A stretch of DNA of 45,186 nt from Methanothermobacter sp049720995 (GCF_049720995.1 NZ_JBNASF010000014.1:1-45186); one strand, 5' to 3'. Numbered from the stretch's first letter, positions 19,508 through 28,401 are shown. Translations and numbers: made by a program. Notes: generated from the sequence alone by a model not told the origin.

Positions 19508-20992
19508 TTGTCATTTTTGAGCAGACTATTTGGTCCAAAGCCAATTGTTGCAAAGAGCAGATTCATAAGCATAGAGGATACAAAAACAGCACCATTCACA
19601 AAGAAAACCGTGGGGTCCGGGTACTCCATGCGCCCCGATGTCTACTACATCGTGGCATCGGTCGAACTGGGTAACACAACAACCAAGTGCATACTGACAG
19701 CCACGAACCTCAACACCAGCAGAACATACCTCCTTGATAAGACCGTGAAGATGACCCGTGACATAAGACCCCCCAAGGAGGGCGAGGAGGTGTTCGGTAA
19801 GACGGTATGGGGTGTTGAGCTCACAAAGGAATCTGTCTCTGAACTGGTGCGGGATACAATACATGAGTCCCTCAGAAGGGCGAAGGTTGACATAGAAAAG
19901 GACCTTGACTTTGTGGTGAGATCAACTGGTGTTACAGCCGGCTTTGGATCACCCGAGGAGGTGGGTAAACTCATAATAGCCCTTGCAGACGGATGTCTAG
20001 CAGCAGGAATACCCCCAAGGAAAATGGCCCCCGCCCTCTCCATAGAGAACATCCCCAAACGCCTCAGGGACTTCTCATACCTTGACAGGGTCATATTCGA
20101 TGGTGCGGTTGCAAGTGTCATACCCCCAACAGGAAGGGAGGTTGTTGCAAATGAGATGGAGGGTGAACTTGTAACTGCCGGTATCAAGGTGGGCTCAAAG
20201 TGGACAACGGTTGATTACAGAAACCCCTGCGTATCCCTGGACTTCGGTACAACACTTGCCGGCAGAATAGTCAATTCAGATGAACCCTACGCAAGAACCA
20301 TTGGAAACTTCTGCGGCCTTGCAGGTGCAATATCCGATGCCATAATCAGAGGAACCGAAATGGTGGACTGCAGGGGAGGGGCAGCACTTGACCTCTACAA
20401 GAAATCCGTGCTGAAGGGTGCCAACTGGAAGAAGGCCAGGAAACACGCTGAGATGATACACGATGAGATAATTGATATAAGGAAGGTACCCGTAAACAGA
20501 AAAAGATTCGGGACGGTCCCTGTGGATACGGAGGCTGCATACAGCGCAGGAACAACTCTGATAGGATGTGACGCCGGTAAAAATGGGGATAAACTTCAGG
20601 AACTAACAGAGTTTGGTCATAATATATACCAGGAGGACGGCATACACACCCTCTTTGCCACACTGGACCATGTAAGTGCACTGATAGTCAAGAGGCTGAT
20701 AGATGAGGCCTTTGATGAGGGTGTCATAGAGGAGGGCTCGGTCCTTGGGGTTACAGGGAGGGCAGGTATAACAGGCACAAAACCCAGACTCATACTGGAA
20801 TATGTGGGTGATCGCTTCAAAGACTGCATATTTGTATCCGATGCCCTTGCACTCGGGGCCGCTGTCATGGCGAGGTGCATGAACTCCATGGGAACACCCC
20901 ACACCCCACTCGGCGGAAGGCAGAACGGCCCATGCATACTGGGGATGAGAAGAAAGCTCCAGTCAAAGAAAGAGGATAAATGGATTGAATGA
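19508..20992 (+). CDS. methanogenesis marker protein 14 (ASKHA-type ATPase domain)
   Basis: This 494-residue protein starts at TTG 19508 after AGGGGGT. It matches the methanogenesis marker 14 family, conserved in methanogens. Two phosphate-loop-like motifs of the ASKHA (actin/hexokinase/Hsp70) fold are visible: 'ASVELGNTTTKCIL' (about residue 50) and 'CVSLDFGTTLAGRIV' (about 240). This architecture resembles ATP-dependent reductive activators of corrinoid or Fe-S enzymes. A role in activating a methanogenesis enzyme such as MCR or Mtr is inference. The stop overlaps the cobY start by four bases (ATGA). Confidence 0.88.
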   Translation: MSFLSRLFGPKPIVAKSRFISIEDTKTAPFTKKTVGSGYSMRPDVYYIVASVELGNTTTKCILTATNLNTSRTYLLDKTVKMTRDIRPPKEGEEVFGKTVWGVELTKESVSELVRDTIHESLRRAKVDIEKDLDFVVRSTGVTAGFGSPEEVGKLIIALADGCLAAGIPPRKMAPALSIENIPKRLRDFSYLDRVIFDGAVASVIPPTGREVVANEMEGELVTAGIKVGSKWTTVDYRNPCVSLDFGTTLAGRIVNSDEPYARTIGNFCGLAGAISDAIIRGTEMVDCRGGAALDLYKKSVLKGANWKKARKHAEMIHDEIIDIRKVPVNRKRFGTVPVDTEAAYSAGTTLIGCDAGKNGDKLQELTEFGHNIYQEDGIHTLFATLDHVSALIVKRLIDEAFDEGVIEEGSVLGVTGRAGITGTKPRLILEYVGDRFKDCIFVSDALALGAAVMARCMNSMGTPHTPLGGRQNGPCILGMRRKLQSKKEDKWIE

Positions 20993-21624
20993 TAATGCTG
21001 GCCCTTGTAATGGCTGGTGGGAGGGGAACACGTCTGGGACTTGAATGTGAAAAACCCCTCCTTGAAATATCTGGAAGGCCAATGATAGATTACGTGCTTG
21101 ATAGCCTTGATTCTTCCAGGAGCGTCCATGAGATAATAGTTGTAACCAGCCCTAACACACCCCTCACAGAGGAACATGTAAGGGGGAGATACGCCGTATT
21201 CAGGACATCAGGGATGGGTTACGTTGAGGACCTCCAGGAGATCCTCTCGCACCTTGAAAAATCCCGGGATGAACCCGTCCTGGTTATAAATGCAGATCTA
21301 CCACTGATCTCCCCATCAACCATTGACTGGCTAATAGGGGAGTACCTCTCAGGTGGGGAGGAGGCCCTCTGTGTGGCTGTACCTGAAAAACTCTGCATAA
21401 TGCATGGACTCGAGTTTTCGGATTCAATGGATGGATTAGTACCCTGCGGGGTAAATATATTAATGAGTAAAAACAGAGTACAAGATCAGAGGATCCTTGA
21501 GGTTTCCATGCTGGAGCTGGCAGTAAACATAAATAGCTGCAGTGATCTGCATGTCCTGGAAAAATTAGGTGAGAATGATGGAAGAGAAGAAACTCATAAA
21601 AGGGGAAGAGAAGTACTGGAGTGA
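20989..21624 (+). CDS. cobY: adenosylcobinamide-phosphate guanylyltransferase
   Basis: This 211-residue nucleotidyltransferase has the motif MAGGRGTRLG at the N-terminus, then 'EKPLLEISGRPMIDYVLDSL' and 'LVINADLPLISPSTID'. It fits CobY, the archaeal enzyme that puts GMP on adenosylcobinamide phosphate in cobalamin assembly. Corrinoid is needed by MtrA and by the B12 radical SAM enzymes here. The start ATG 20989 overlaps the mmp14 stop, with ATG 20995 as an alternative. A MobA-like molybdopterin guanylyltransferase is the other option, but length and context favour CobY. Confidence 0.8.
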   Translation: MIMLALVMAGGRGTRLGLECEKPLLEISGRPMIDYVLDSLDSSRSVHEIIVVTSPNTPLTEEHVRGRYAVFRTSGMGYVEDLQEILSHLEKSRDEPVLVINADLPLISPSTIDWLIGEYLSGGEEALCVAVPEKLCIMHGLEFSDSMDGLVPCGVNILMSKNRVQDQRILEVSMLELAVNINSCSDLHVLEKLGENDGREETHKRGREVLE

Positions 21625-21844
21625 AATAAAGGGCTACCAGGTTGCAACCAACAATGCACGTATCCTTGGGGAGCTTGAGGAGCTCATAATCAACGATAAA
21701 ACAGGAAAGATAACGGACGTTGTCATTAAGGTTGACAGCGGGAGGAATGTGACAGTCAAGGGCGCCAAGAAGAAGGGTGACTATCTCCTTGTTCCATTCG
21801 GGAAGGTTGAGAAGGTTGGTGAGTTCATAATAATCGCAGAATAG
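21578..21844 (+). CDS. small PRC-barrel domain protein
   Basis: This 88-residue protein overlaps the 3' end of cobY in another frame. AGGTGA at 21567-21572 is five bases before ATG 21578, so this start is preferred over GTG 21569 or ATG 21575. The sequence 'YQVATNNARILGELEELIINDKTGKITDVVIKVDSG...YLLVPFGKVEKVGEFIII' is a PRC-barrel, a small beta-barrel found in RNA-processing proteins (RimM) and photosynthetic reaction centres. Many archaea have stand-alone copies of unknown role. Confidence 0.82.
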   Translation: MEEKKLIKGEEKYWSEIKGYQVATNNARILGELEELIINDKTGKITDVVIKVDSGRNVTVKGAKKKGDYLLVPFGKVEKVGEFIIIAE

Positions 21845-21956
21845 ATGGATTTTTATTCGTTAGCTTGCCTCTTAACTTATTCTTTAATAACTCTTACCTA
21901 TTCTTAAAGAAAAGACAATACCCATCTGTCTCTACCTGCTCCTTAAAAAAAATGAT

Positions 21957-22067
21957 TTATTGCTGGACAATATTATCCAGGAGTATCACATGCCCTTGAG
22001 GCTCATATCTGAGTTATTGCTGGACAATATTATCCAGGAGTATCACATGCCCTTGAGGCTCATATCT
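21957..22067. repeat. 57-bp tandem duplication at the 3' end of sufB
   Basis: The 54 bases at 21957-22010 recur identically at 22014-22067, a period of 57. On the minus strand each copy holds the last sufB codons (...AGCCTCAAGGGCATG, TGA) and a hairpin, CTGGATAATATTGTCCAG, which looks like the sufB terminator. The true stop is in the 22014-22067 copy; the other lies beyond it. Perfect identity suggests a recent event. The remainder of 21845-21956 shows only A/T-rich sequence. Confidence 0.9.
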
Positions 22068-23275
22068 AGCATTCTCTTTGTTTCAGCCGCAAGCTCCGGT
22101 GGAAGGCCAGTTATATCCATACTCAGGAAGCCCCTCACAATCATTGACGCGGCCTCATCCTCTGTAAGACCCCTTGAGGTCAGGTACATGACCTCCTCCT
22201 CGGCTATCTTACCCACGGCGGCCTCATGTGACATCTCAAGTTCCGTTGCACTTCCCTCAAGTTCAGGAACCGCGTATATCATGGAGTCATCTGAGAGCAC
22301 AAGGCCATGGCATTCCAGGTGCCCCCTGACCTCAGGCACACGGCCAGCCAGGTGCCCCCTTGAGTATATCTGGGATGAATCCTTTGAGACTGCACGTGAA
22401 ACCATCTCTGCACTTGAGCCCCTACCCTCAAGGATGACCCTTGATCCCATATCAAGGACAGAATCCTTCTGCCCACCAAGTATGGACTGGAACACAACCC
22501 TTGAGTTCTCACCACTGCAGTAGGCTGTGGGGTAGGACTGGATGCTCTTCACAGGGCTTGTGAGTATGTAGTTGTTTATGTAGGTTGCGTTATCGCCCAC
22601 CATTATACCGGTACGTGGGCGCACCTCAACCTGTTCAGCCCAGTTGTGTACCATTGTGAATGTTATCTTGGAGCCCGGCTTCAGGTAGAATTCAGATACA
22701 CCAACGTGGAGGGCTGAGCTCACATCCTCACCGGTGGCGCACCCTGTTATTATGTGCAGTTCAGAGTTCTCCTCCGCAATCACTATATTGTGGGCTGTCT
22801 GCATGACCCTCTCATCGCCTATGAACATACAGGCCTGTAGGGGGAAAACCTCACGTGCGCCCGGCTTTGACCTTATGAAGTAGCCCCCCATCTCTCCCTC
22901 GGCTTCCCTGAGGGCCGTTGTGGCCGTGTACTTGTCAGTGTCAACTGCAACAGCCTTCCACATGTAGTCCTTGAGCCAGCTGTACTTATCAAGGGCAACA
23001 TTCATACCCATGATTTCGATTGACTCTGAGGCGCATGTGGTGCAGATGCCTGACTGGTCAACCTGTATGAAGGTACCTGCACGTTCCCTTTCCTCAGGGT
23101 CCACTCCAACCCTCAGCAGGGTCTCCTGGACCTCCTTAGGGACCTCTTTGGCCTTTGTCACCTCCTCGTGTTCACCGGCTTCCTCCATTATGAACCTTTC
23201 AAGGTCGATGTCCTCACCGTAGAGTGCCTTCTTGTCCTTTGCTTTCTCAGCCTTCTTCAGTGCATCCCGCAGCAT
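22043..23275 (-). CDS. sufB: SufB/SufD family Fe-S cluster assembly scaffold
   Basis: This 410-residue protein is related to SufB/SufD, the scaffold on which [4Fe-4S] clusters are built by the SufBC complex. It contains the beta-helix core with 'SELHIITGCATGEDVSSALHVGVSEFYLKPGSKITFTMVHNW' and the C-terminal 'MSHEAAVGKIAEEEVMYLTSRGLTEDEA', typical of the family. Archaeal methanogens often have only a SufB-like and a SufC protein, as here. Its start overlaps the end of sufC by 19 bases. The 3' end lies in a tandem duplication. Confidence 0.93.
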   Translation of the reverse strand: MLRDALKKAEKAKDKKALYGEDIDLERFIMEEAGEHEEVTKAKEVPKEVQETLLRVGVDPEERERAGTFIQVDQSGICTTCASESIEIMGMNVALDKYSWLKDYMWKAVAVDTDKYTATTALREAEGEMGGYFIRSKPGAREVFPLQACMFIGDERVMQTAHNIVIAEENSELHIITGCATGEDVSSALHVGVSEFYLKPGSKITFTMVHNWAEQVEVRPRTGIMVGDNATYINNYILTSPVKSIQSYPTAYCSGENSRVVFQSILGGQKDSVLDMGSRVILEGRGSSAEMVSRAVSKDSSQIYSRGHLAGRVPEVRGHLECHGLVLSDDSMIYAVPELEGSATELEMSHEAAVGKIAEEEVMYLTSRGLTEDEAASMIVRGFLSMDITGLPPELAAETKRMLDMSLKGM

Positions 23276-24012
23276 TCAACACACCCCTTGAATCCATCCT
23301 TCCTTATATCCTCAATTATCTCCTGGGGGTTACCTGAACATGCAATCCGGCCGTCCATGAGGACATGGGCAGTGTCGGCGTTCACAAAGTTCAGTATGTA
23401 GCCCAGGTGGGTTATCAGGAGCCCCGCCTTCTGCCTCATGCCAGGCTTCTTGTCCTTGTCCAGCAGGACGTTAATCTCCTCTGCAAGGAGTTCAACATTC
23501 TCTATGTCCACACCTGAGTCGGGCTCGTCAAACATTATGAAGTCAGGTTTCTGTGCAAGGAGCTGGAGGATCTCGGACCTCTTCACCTCACCACCTGAGA
23601 ATCCAAGGTTAACATCCCTTTCAAGGAAGCTATCATCGAATTTCATCCTCGCTGCAAGTTCCCTGAGTTCGGGTGTCAGCTCATCCTCTGTGCTGAGGCC
23701 ACTTTCAACCTTGAGGAGGTCCATAAGCTTCACACCCCTTATGGAAGGCGGGTTCTGGAAGCTCACACCTATACCCATCCTCACCCGCTCTGTTGTGCTC
23801 ATGTCAGTTATATCCTTTCCCTTGAAAAGTATCTGCCCATCTGTGACCCTGTACTTTGGGAAACCAAGGATTGTCATAAATAGGGTGCTCTTTCCTGACC
23901 CGTTGGGTCCCAGGAGGACATGTGTTTCGCCCCTGTCGATGTAGAGGTCTATGTCCCTGAGGACCTGTTTTCCGCTAACTTCGACCGCAAGGTCGGTTAT
24001 CTCAAGAAGCAG
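23257..24012 (-). CDS. sufC: SufC, Fe-S assembly ABC-type ATPase (CTG start)
   Basis: The full SufC is 251 residues if it starts at CTG 24012, directly after an in-frame TAA (24015-24013). No ATG, GTG or TTG occurs in frame before the Walker A. The first in-frame ATG (23877) lies just after GPNGSGKST and would delete it. From the CTG the protein reads LLEITDLAVEVSGKQVLRDI, then Walker A, signature LGFSGGE, Walker B 'FIMFDEPDSGVD' and the H-loop 'LLITHLGY'. GGTGG lies five bases before the CTG. SufC powers cluster assembly on SufB. The non-standard start is inferred from the alignment of the N-terminus with the family. Confidence 0.88.
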   Translation of the reverse strand: MLLEITDLAVEVSGKQVLRDIDLYIDRGETHVLLGPNGSGKSTLFMTILGFPKYRVTDGQILFKGKDITDMSTTERVRMGIGVSFQNPPSIRGVKLMDLLKVESGLSTEDELTPELRELAARMKFDDSFLERDVNLGFSGGEVKRSEILQLLAQKPDFIMFDEPDSGVDIENVELLAEEINVLLDKDKKPGMRQKAGLLITHLGYILNFVNADTAHVLMDGRIACSGNPQEIIEDIRKDGFKGCVECCGMH

Positions 24013-24083
24013 TTAAACCACCACCTATTATTTTTCCCTTAGAATACTATAACGTGGATACAATAAATAACTTCTGATATTAA

Positions 24084-24563
24084 TTATGGTGGACTGATAA
24101 AGGATTCAAATAACTCCAGCGCCCTCCTGATCCCGGATTTCTGTCTTGCGAGGATCTCCTCAGTCCCTGAAAATCTGAGGTCCGCCTCCACATCAGAGTT
24201 TGTAACCTCTTCCCTTTCATCTGATACAACAGCAATACCACCCCTGCCTGTACCTGCGGTTGTACCTATACCTATATCCGCGTCTGTTAGCCTTCTGACA
24301 GAGCGGGCCATCATGAGGGCCACCCTTTCATCCTCCTTTTCAGTGTAAACCTTTATATCGTTGATGGTGGCAGAGGGCTCTGGGGGCTCAAATCTGAGGA
24401 TGCTACGGACACCTGAAAGTGTGGGTATAAAAAGACCCGCCACGAGTGACACCTCAGCTTCAACCCTCCACCGGTAGTTCATGGGGTAACCCATCGAGTA
24501 GGCGTGTATCTCCCTTGCAACAATGCCATGGGTGAAGCACTCTGCTGTGGCAACCCTTATCAT
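24084..24563 (-). CDS. hcgF: HcgF, FeGP-cofactor biosynthesis thioester-forming protein (UPF0254)
   Basis: This 159-residue protein, MIRVATAECFTHGIVAREIH, belongs to UPF0254. HcgF binds guanylylpyridinol and forms a thioester through Cys9, and Cys9 is present here. It acts after HcgE in making the acyl group of the iron-guanylylpyridinol cofactor of [Fe]-hydrogenase. The start overlaps the hcgE stop by four bases. It is last in hmd-hcgABCDEF. Confidence 0.88.
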   Translation of the reverse strand: MIRVATAECFTHGIVAREIHAYSMGYPMNYRWRVEAEVSLVAGLFIPTLSGVRSILRFEPPEPSATINDIKVYTEKEDERVALMMARSVRRLTDADIGIGTTAGTGRGGIAVVSDEREEVTNSDVEADLRFSGTEEILARQKSGIRRALELFESFISPP

Positions 24564-25198
24564 CTCTGAACACCCCGGAGGAGTTTGAGTATCTCTGCTG
24601 TTATAACCTCTGAGACCCTGTCCAGGACGTGGGGCGTTACAGGCTCCCAGTCCCTTATGAGTTTACCTGTACCCACAAGCGTGTGCTCCGTGATACCCTC
24701 GGCCTGAAGATAGGCTGCAATGGGGTTTTCAGGGTCAGCTTCATCTATATCCACCACAAGGACGTCCTCCACACCTATCCCGAATACACCCATGGTGCTG
24801 ATGGTGGCTGCTCCCCTATTCTGGGCGTATCGGATTATCTCTGCGGTGATGGGGAGGGTATCACCCCCTGCGATCTCCACACAGACCACATCTCCTCCTA
24901 TGAGGTTCAGGTTGTCCCCTGTGATGTACTCGGGTATGCCCTGAACGGTCCTTGAAAAGCCATCTGAGGCAAGGGATTCAATGAACTTCACCTTGTACTC
25001 CCCTATTTCCGCCCCCATGAGTCGGAATATCAGGTCATCTGCAGATATCCTCTGGCCGTCGATGACCGTTATCCTTTCAGGACCCCCACGGTGGATCTGC
25101 ATGAGGTTGAGGGCTGTGCGGAAGCCCAGCCTCCCGGCACCGACAAGCGTGACATCCCCACGGGGCACCTTTTTACCTTCAAGTTCAGAGATCTCCAA
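24560..25198 (-). CDS. hcgE: HcgE, guanylylpyridinol adenylyltransferase (E1/ThiF-like)
   Basis: This 212-residue ThiF/E1-like protein has the nucleotide-binding loop 'VTLVGAGRLGFRTALNLM' and downstream 'RITVIDGQRISADDLIFRLMG'. HcgE activates the carboxylate of guanylylpyridinol by adenylation with ATP, before transfer to the HcgF cysteine. The gene lies 30 bases after hcgD and overlaps hcgF. Confidence 0.9.
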   Translation of the reverse strand: MEISELEGKKVPRGDVTLVGAGRLGFRTALNLMQIHRGGPERITVIDGQRISADDLIFRLMGAEIGEYKVKFIESLASDGFSRTVQGIPEYITGDNLNLIGGDVVCVEIAGGDTLPITAEIIRYAQNRGAATISTMGVFGIGVEDVLVVDIDEADPENPIAAYLQAEGITEHTLVGTGKLIRDWEPVTPHVLDRVSEVITAEILKLLRGVQR

Positions 25199-25228
25199 TC
25201 ATATCACCAGCCTGTGAAAACCAGTCTA

Positions 25229-25942
25229 CTAGAATGTTTCATAGCGGTACTCTGTCCATGGAGTACCTGTATCAGTAATGTCCACCACCAGCCCGAGGCC
25301 CTCTATCATATCACAGAGTCTCAGGAGTCCTGGCATTTCCGTTGCATGATGACCCGCATCAATGAGTGTCATGTTGAGGTTTCTTGCAAGAACCGCCGAG
25401 GCATGGGTGAGGTCACCTGATAGATAAACGTAGGCCCCCTCAGAGAAGGCCCTTTTTATGAGGTCCCTGTCTGAGAGACCGAAACCTGATACAACCGCCA
25501 CCCGGTCCAGGTATTCTCTGGGGTTCACCACCCTCACCGTCCCTGGTCTCAGATCACATGTTCTTTCCATGAGCTCCTCCAGTGTAATGTCCCCACGACA
25601 TATGCGTCCCAGTCCGGTTTCAGGGTCAAGGAAGGATTCAACGTCCAGTCCAAGGGCATCTGCAAGTGCATCACAGGCACCACCATCGGCAACGTCCCAG
25701 TTGGAATGTGCGACATAGTAGGGAATCGGAGGTTCAACCTGGGGTGGGTGGTGGAGGACCAGGAGGTCATATCCATCCACAGGCACATCATCCAGGTAGT
25801 CCATGAGCACCAGGACGGATTCAACCTCAATTTCAGGACCATGGTATCCTATCCTGTCACCTTGAAGTGCAATTTCAGGCGGTGCCAGGCTCTCCATGAA
25901 CTCTATAAATGATTCTATTCTGATGGTATCACCTTTGGACAT
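25229..25942 (-). CDS. hcgD: HcgD, Nif3-like iron-binding protein for FeGP cofactor synthesis
   Basis: This 237-residue protein is of the NIF3/GTP cyclohydrolase I type 2 family with 'LLVLHHPPQ' and 'LIDAGHHATEMPG' as metal-site segments. HcgD carries a labile di-iron site and is proposed to deliver iron to the cofactor. The ATG at 25942 has no strong ribosome site. GGTG occurs just inside the gene, so the start is moderately certain. It lies 77 bases after hcgC. Confidence 0.88.
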   Translation of the reverse strand: MSKGDTIRIESFIEFMESLAPPEIALQGDRIGYHGPEIEVESVLVLMDYLDDVPVDGYDLLVLHHPPQVEPPIPYYVAHSNWDVADGGACDALADALGLDVESFLDPETGLGRICRGDITLEELMERTCDLRPGTVRVVNPREYLDRVAVVSGFGLSDRDLIKRAFSEGAYVYLSGDLTHASAVLARNLNMTLIDAGHHATEMPGLLRLCDMIEGLGLVVDITDTGTPWTEYRYETF

Positions 25943-26019
25943 GAATGAAATGGCAGCCTGGGGTCTTTGATCTGGATTCTATTCTCATACTGTCACCTTC
26001 AAACTGCTGGCAGCATTTG

Positions 26020-26781
26020 CTATTCAGGGATTATCCTTGATTTTATCATCTCAAGGTTCCCCTCTATGATCCCATCACATTCAAGATCTTCAAGTGAGGA
26101 AACCACAAGGGCAGGCGATTCAAGGCTTCTCAGGAATCTTTCAGGGTCCCTGTCCTTAAAGAGTATCCTCTCAAAAAATTCAAGGGTTGCTGTTGCATAG
26201 AGCACACCCTCAAATTCAAGTGCATCGGCCATCGACCTCCTCAGGACATCAACTGTGAGAGTCATTGTACCGGAGGTCTTGGAGCCAATGCCATAGGTGT
26301 GCAGGGCCCCTGAAATGTCAGATTCAACCATTCTGAGCCTTTCACGTGTTCTGTTGAATCTCCTTATAGTATCATCGCTGCCATCTGATGCTGGGTCCTC
26401 AACGATGAATGTGTCCGCGCTGATGCCCCTCAGCTCATCCTCGGTGACACCCCCGAGACCTGTTGTATCAACCAGAAGGTCCCAGTGACCCCTGAGGTCC
26501 ATAAGACCATCCTGGAAATTCACGTTATCATCAAGGATAAAACGTGTCTGTGGGTTTATATCTGCAACGGTCACATCACAGTCAAGTGAACCTGCAATCG
26601 CAGCACCTGTGAAGTATGAGCCGATTATAAGGGCACTTTCAGGTTTCATATCGATTTCAGCGAGCCATTCAGTAACCGCGGCTGATTTAACTGCCGATAT
26701 GTGCTTGATTATGTCGTATACCCTGTATGTTGAGAAGAATGTTTTAACCGTCTCGGTTATGCCTGTTTCATGGTGTTTCAT
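26020..26781 (-). CDS. hcgC: HcgC, pyridinol C-methyltransferase of FeGP cofactor synthesis
   Basis: This 253-residue protein has a Rossmann-type core, 'ALIIGSYFTGAAIAGSLDCDVTVADINPQTRF', consistent with SAM binding. HcgC methylates C3 of the pyridinol ring in FeGP precursor synthesis. The start ATG overlaps the hcgB stop by four bases, so the two are translationally coupled. Confidence 0.88.
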   Translation of the reverse strand: MKHHETGITETVKTFFSTYRVYDIIKHISAVKSAAVTEWLAEIDMKPESALIIGSYFTGAAIAGSLDCDVTVADINPQTRFILDDNVNFQDGLMDLRGHWDLLVDTTGLGGVTEDELRGISADTFIVEDPASDGSDDTIRRFNRTRERLRMVESDISGALHTYGIGSKTSGTMTLTVDVLRRSMADALEFEGVLYATATLEFFERILFKDRDPERFLRSLESPALVVSSLEDLECDGIIEGNLEMIKSRIIPE

Positions 26782-27257
26782 TCTGATCCTCTGTTGAAGC
26801 CTATCCGTTCAAGGGCATGGGTCATCTCTGATCTCACGGCCTCCTGAACCCCCATTTCGTGTATAACGTGGGGGGGTGACATGGCAGCTGAAAGTATCCT
26901 CCCCCTGGAGTCCATGATCACAAGGAGCGATCCAGAACCCGGAACCCCAAGCCGTCCGCGGGCAATAACAAGATCTGCCCCTGAGATGTCCAGTGCCATG
27001 AGGGCCTTTGTAACGGCCGGCATCCTTGTGAGGTCCGCCCAGTTGGTGTTGAACTGAAGGTGCTCCGCCTCCCTGAGGTTGAAGGATCTTAGGACCTCGT
27101 TTATCACATCAACCTTTTCCCTGTTCCAGTTTGGCACCACAATCCTTTGAGCGCCGCTTATATAGTCCCTCACTGCTCTGACTTCCTCTTCACGGTCTCC
27201 TCTGCGACGGTCCTCTGCAGACTCAAGGTATGCGCTGGCTATTATATCCTCTAACAT
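26778..27257 (-). CDS. hcgB: HcgB, pyridinol guanylyltransferase of FeGP cofactor synthesis
   Basis: HcgB joins GMP from GTP to the pyridinol ring to form guanylylpyridinol. I place the start at ATG 27257 (MLEDIIASAYLESAEDRRRG), with GGTG seven bases upstream, giving 159 residues. A GTG at 27263 would add two. The conserved segments 'RIVVPNWNREKVDVINEVL' and 'VIARGRLGVPGSGSLLVIMD' fit the family. The region just upstream is partly duplicated. Confidence 0.9.
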   Translation of the reverse strand: MLEDIIASAYLESAEDRRRGDREEEVRAVRDYISGAQRIVVPNWNREKVDVINEVLRSFNLREAEHLQFNTNWADLTRMPAVTKALMALDISGADLVIARGRLGVPGSGSLLVIMDSRGRILSAAMSPPHVIHEMGVQEAVRSEMTHALERIGFNRGSE

Positions 27258-27260
27258 GAC

Positions 27261-27334
27261 CACACCACTGCTTATTGATAAGAGTTAAGGGCATTCAGGG
27301 GCATTGGTTGATGATCACACCACTGCTTATTGAT
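27261..27334. repeat. direct repeat in the hcgA-hcgB gap
   Basis: CACACCACTGCTTATTGAT occurs at 27261-27279 and again at 27316-27334 (offset 55), with weaker similarity for a further ~16 bases. On the minus strand the first copy contains the hcgB ribosome site (GTGGTGTG). The second copy repeats it 55 bases upstream without a usable start codon. The remaining gap of hcgA-hcgB holds nothing else I can name. Confidence 0.75.
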
Positions 27335-27372
27335 GGGACTCAAGGGTATCTGGTGTACACGGGTATTATGAA

Positions 27373-28401
27373 TCAGAGCAGGGCAACCCCATCCGCAGCG
27401 GGGTTTGCTGATATCTGGGGCTTCAGTCCCAGTTCATTCACAACCCTCAGCACATCGTTGAGGTTTCCGTATCTTGGGGACCCTACACCCTTGACATCAT
27501 GGGGGTAACCGTCGGGTATAACCGTTGCAAGGTTATCTGCCCCGGCCATGAGTGAGAAACGGACATTTTCGGGGCCTATGGTGGGTGTTGGAACCGTTAT
27601 TCTTATATCGGGGTACATGATACGTGTGATGGCTATGGTCTTCATCTGTTCATCCAGGGGGCAGGGAGGATGGTTCTCCATTGGGGTTCCAGGGTAGGGG
27701 TTGAATCCCATGATGGGTATCTCTCCAAGCGTTTCAAATTCACCAAGGAATCGCAGGTGTGCAAGGCGGTCAGCGTAACTCTCACCGAGACCTATAAGGA
27801 GACCACTTGATAGTTCCATTCCGCTTTCACATACAAGTTCACAGATTCTTATTCGATCCTCTATCCTCTCCCCGGGTTTCACACGCCTGAAAAGTCCTCT
27901 GTTGACGGTTTCAAGGTTACAGCATACAGTGTCAGTACTGTAATCCGCAAGTTTTTCCACTGATGCCCTGTTAAGGTCGGATCCAACGTTTATGAGCAGT
28001 TCAAGTGAGGTGTTCTCCTTCACTATTTCCGCTGCCTTAACAGCGTGTTCACCGTTGAATCCATGGGCGCCTGAGCAGCTGACCCTGGGTATTCCAGATT
28101 TTTCTATTATCCTGGCGGCTTCAAGGATCTCATCATCGGTTTTGAAAAATGAACTGTAGTATCCATCACGTGATGTTCCGGCGGCAAATCCACAGTAGCC
28201 GCACCTTGGCCTAACCTGGCACATATTTGTTATGTGGACTGTGGATGTGAGCTTGATAACCCCTCTGCGCTCCTTCATGATGCTGAATGCTGTTTCCATG
28301 AGAAGGGCAAAATCTTTCGGGTCTTTTATCCGGAATAACTGTATAACCTCGTTATCATCGAGGGGACATCCATCAGCCGCCTTTTTGAGTATTTTATCCA
28401 T
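27373..28401 (-). CDS. hcgA: HcgA, BioB-like radical SAM enzyme of FeGP cofactor synthesis
   Basis: This 342-residue radical SAM protein resembles biotin synthase and HydG/HydE-type enzymes. The cluster motif is CQVRPRCGYC (C-X5-C-X2-C), the unusual spacing known for HcgA. The start is ATG 28401, with GGTG upstream; a TTG immediately before it (28404) is less likely. HcgA is thought to help form the pyridinol skeleton. A TATA-like GGGTTTATAG on the minus strand near 28461-28452 may give it its own promoter besides read-through from hmd. Confidence 0.9.
   Translation of the reverse strand: MDKILKKAADGCPLDDNEVIQLFRIKDPKDFALLMETAFSIMKERRGVIKLTSTVHITNMCQVRPRCGYCGFAAGTSRDGYYSSFFKTDDEILEAARIIEKSGIPRVSCSGAHGFNGEHAVKAAEIVKENTSLELLINVGSDLNRASVEKLADYSTDTVCCNLETVNRGLFRRVKPGERIEDRIRICELVCESGMELSSGLLIGLGESYADRLAHLRFLGEFETLGEIPIMGFNPYPGTPMENHPPCPLDEQMKTIAITRIMYPDIRITVPTPTIGPENVRFSLMAGADNLATVIPDGYPHDVKGVGSPRYGNLNDVLRVVNELGLKPQISANPAADGVALL

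Noticed and set aside
22014..22067. CRISPR-like or transposon repeat
   Set aside because: There are only two copies, 57 bases apart, containing the sufB stop and hairpin, with no spacers, cas genes or transposase. A simple tandem duplication explains it.
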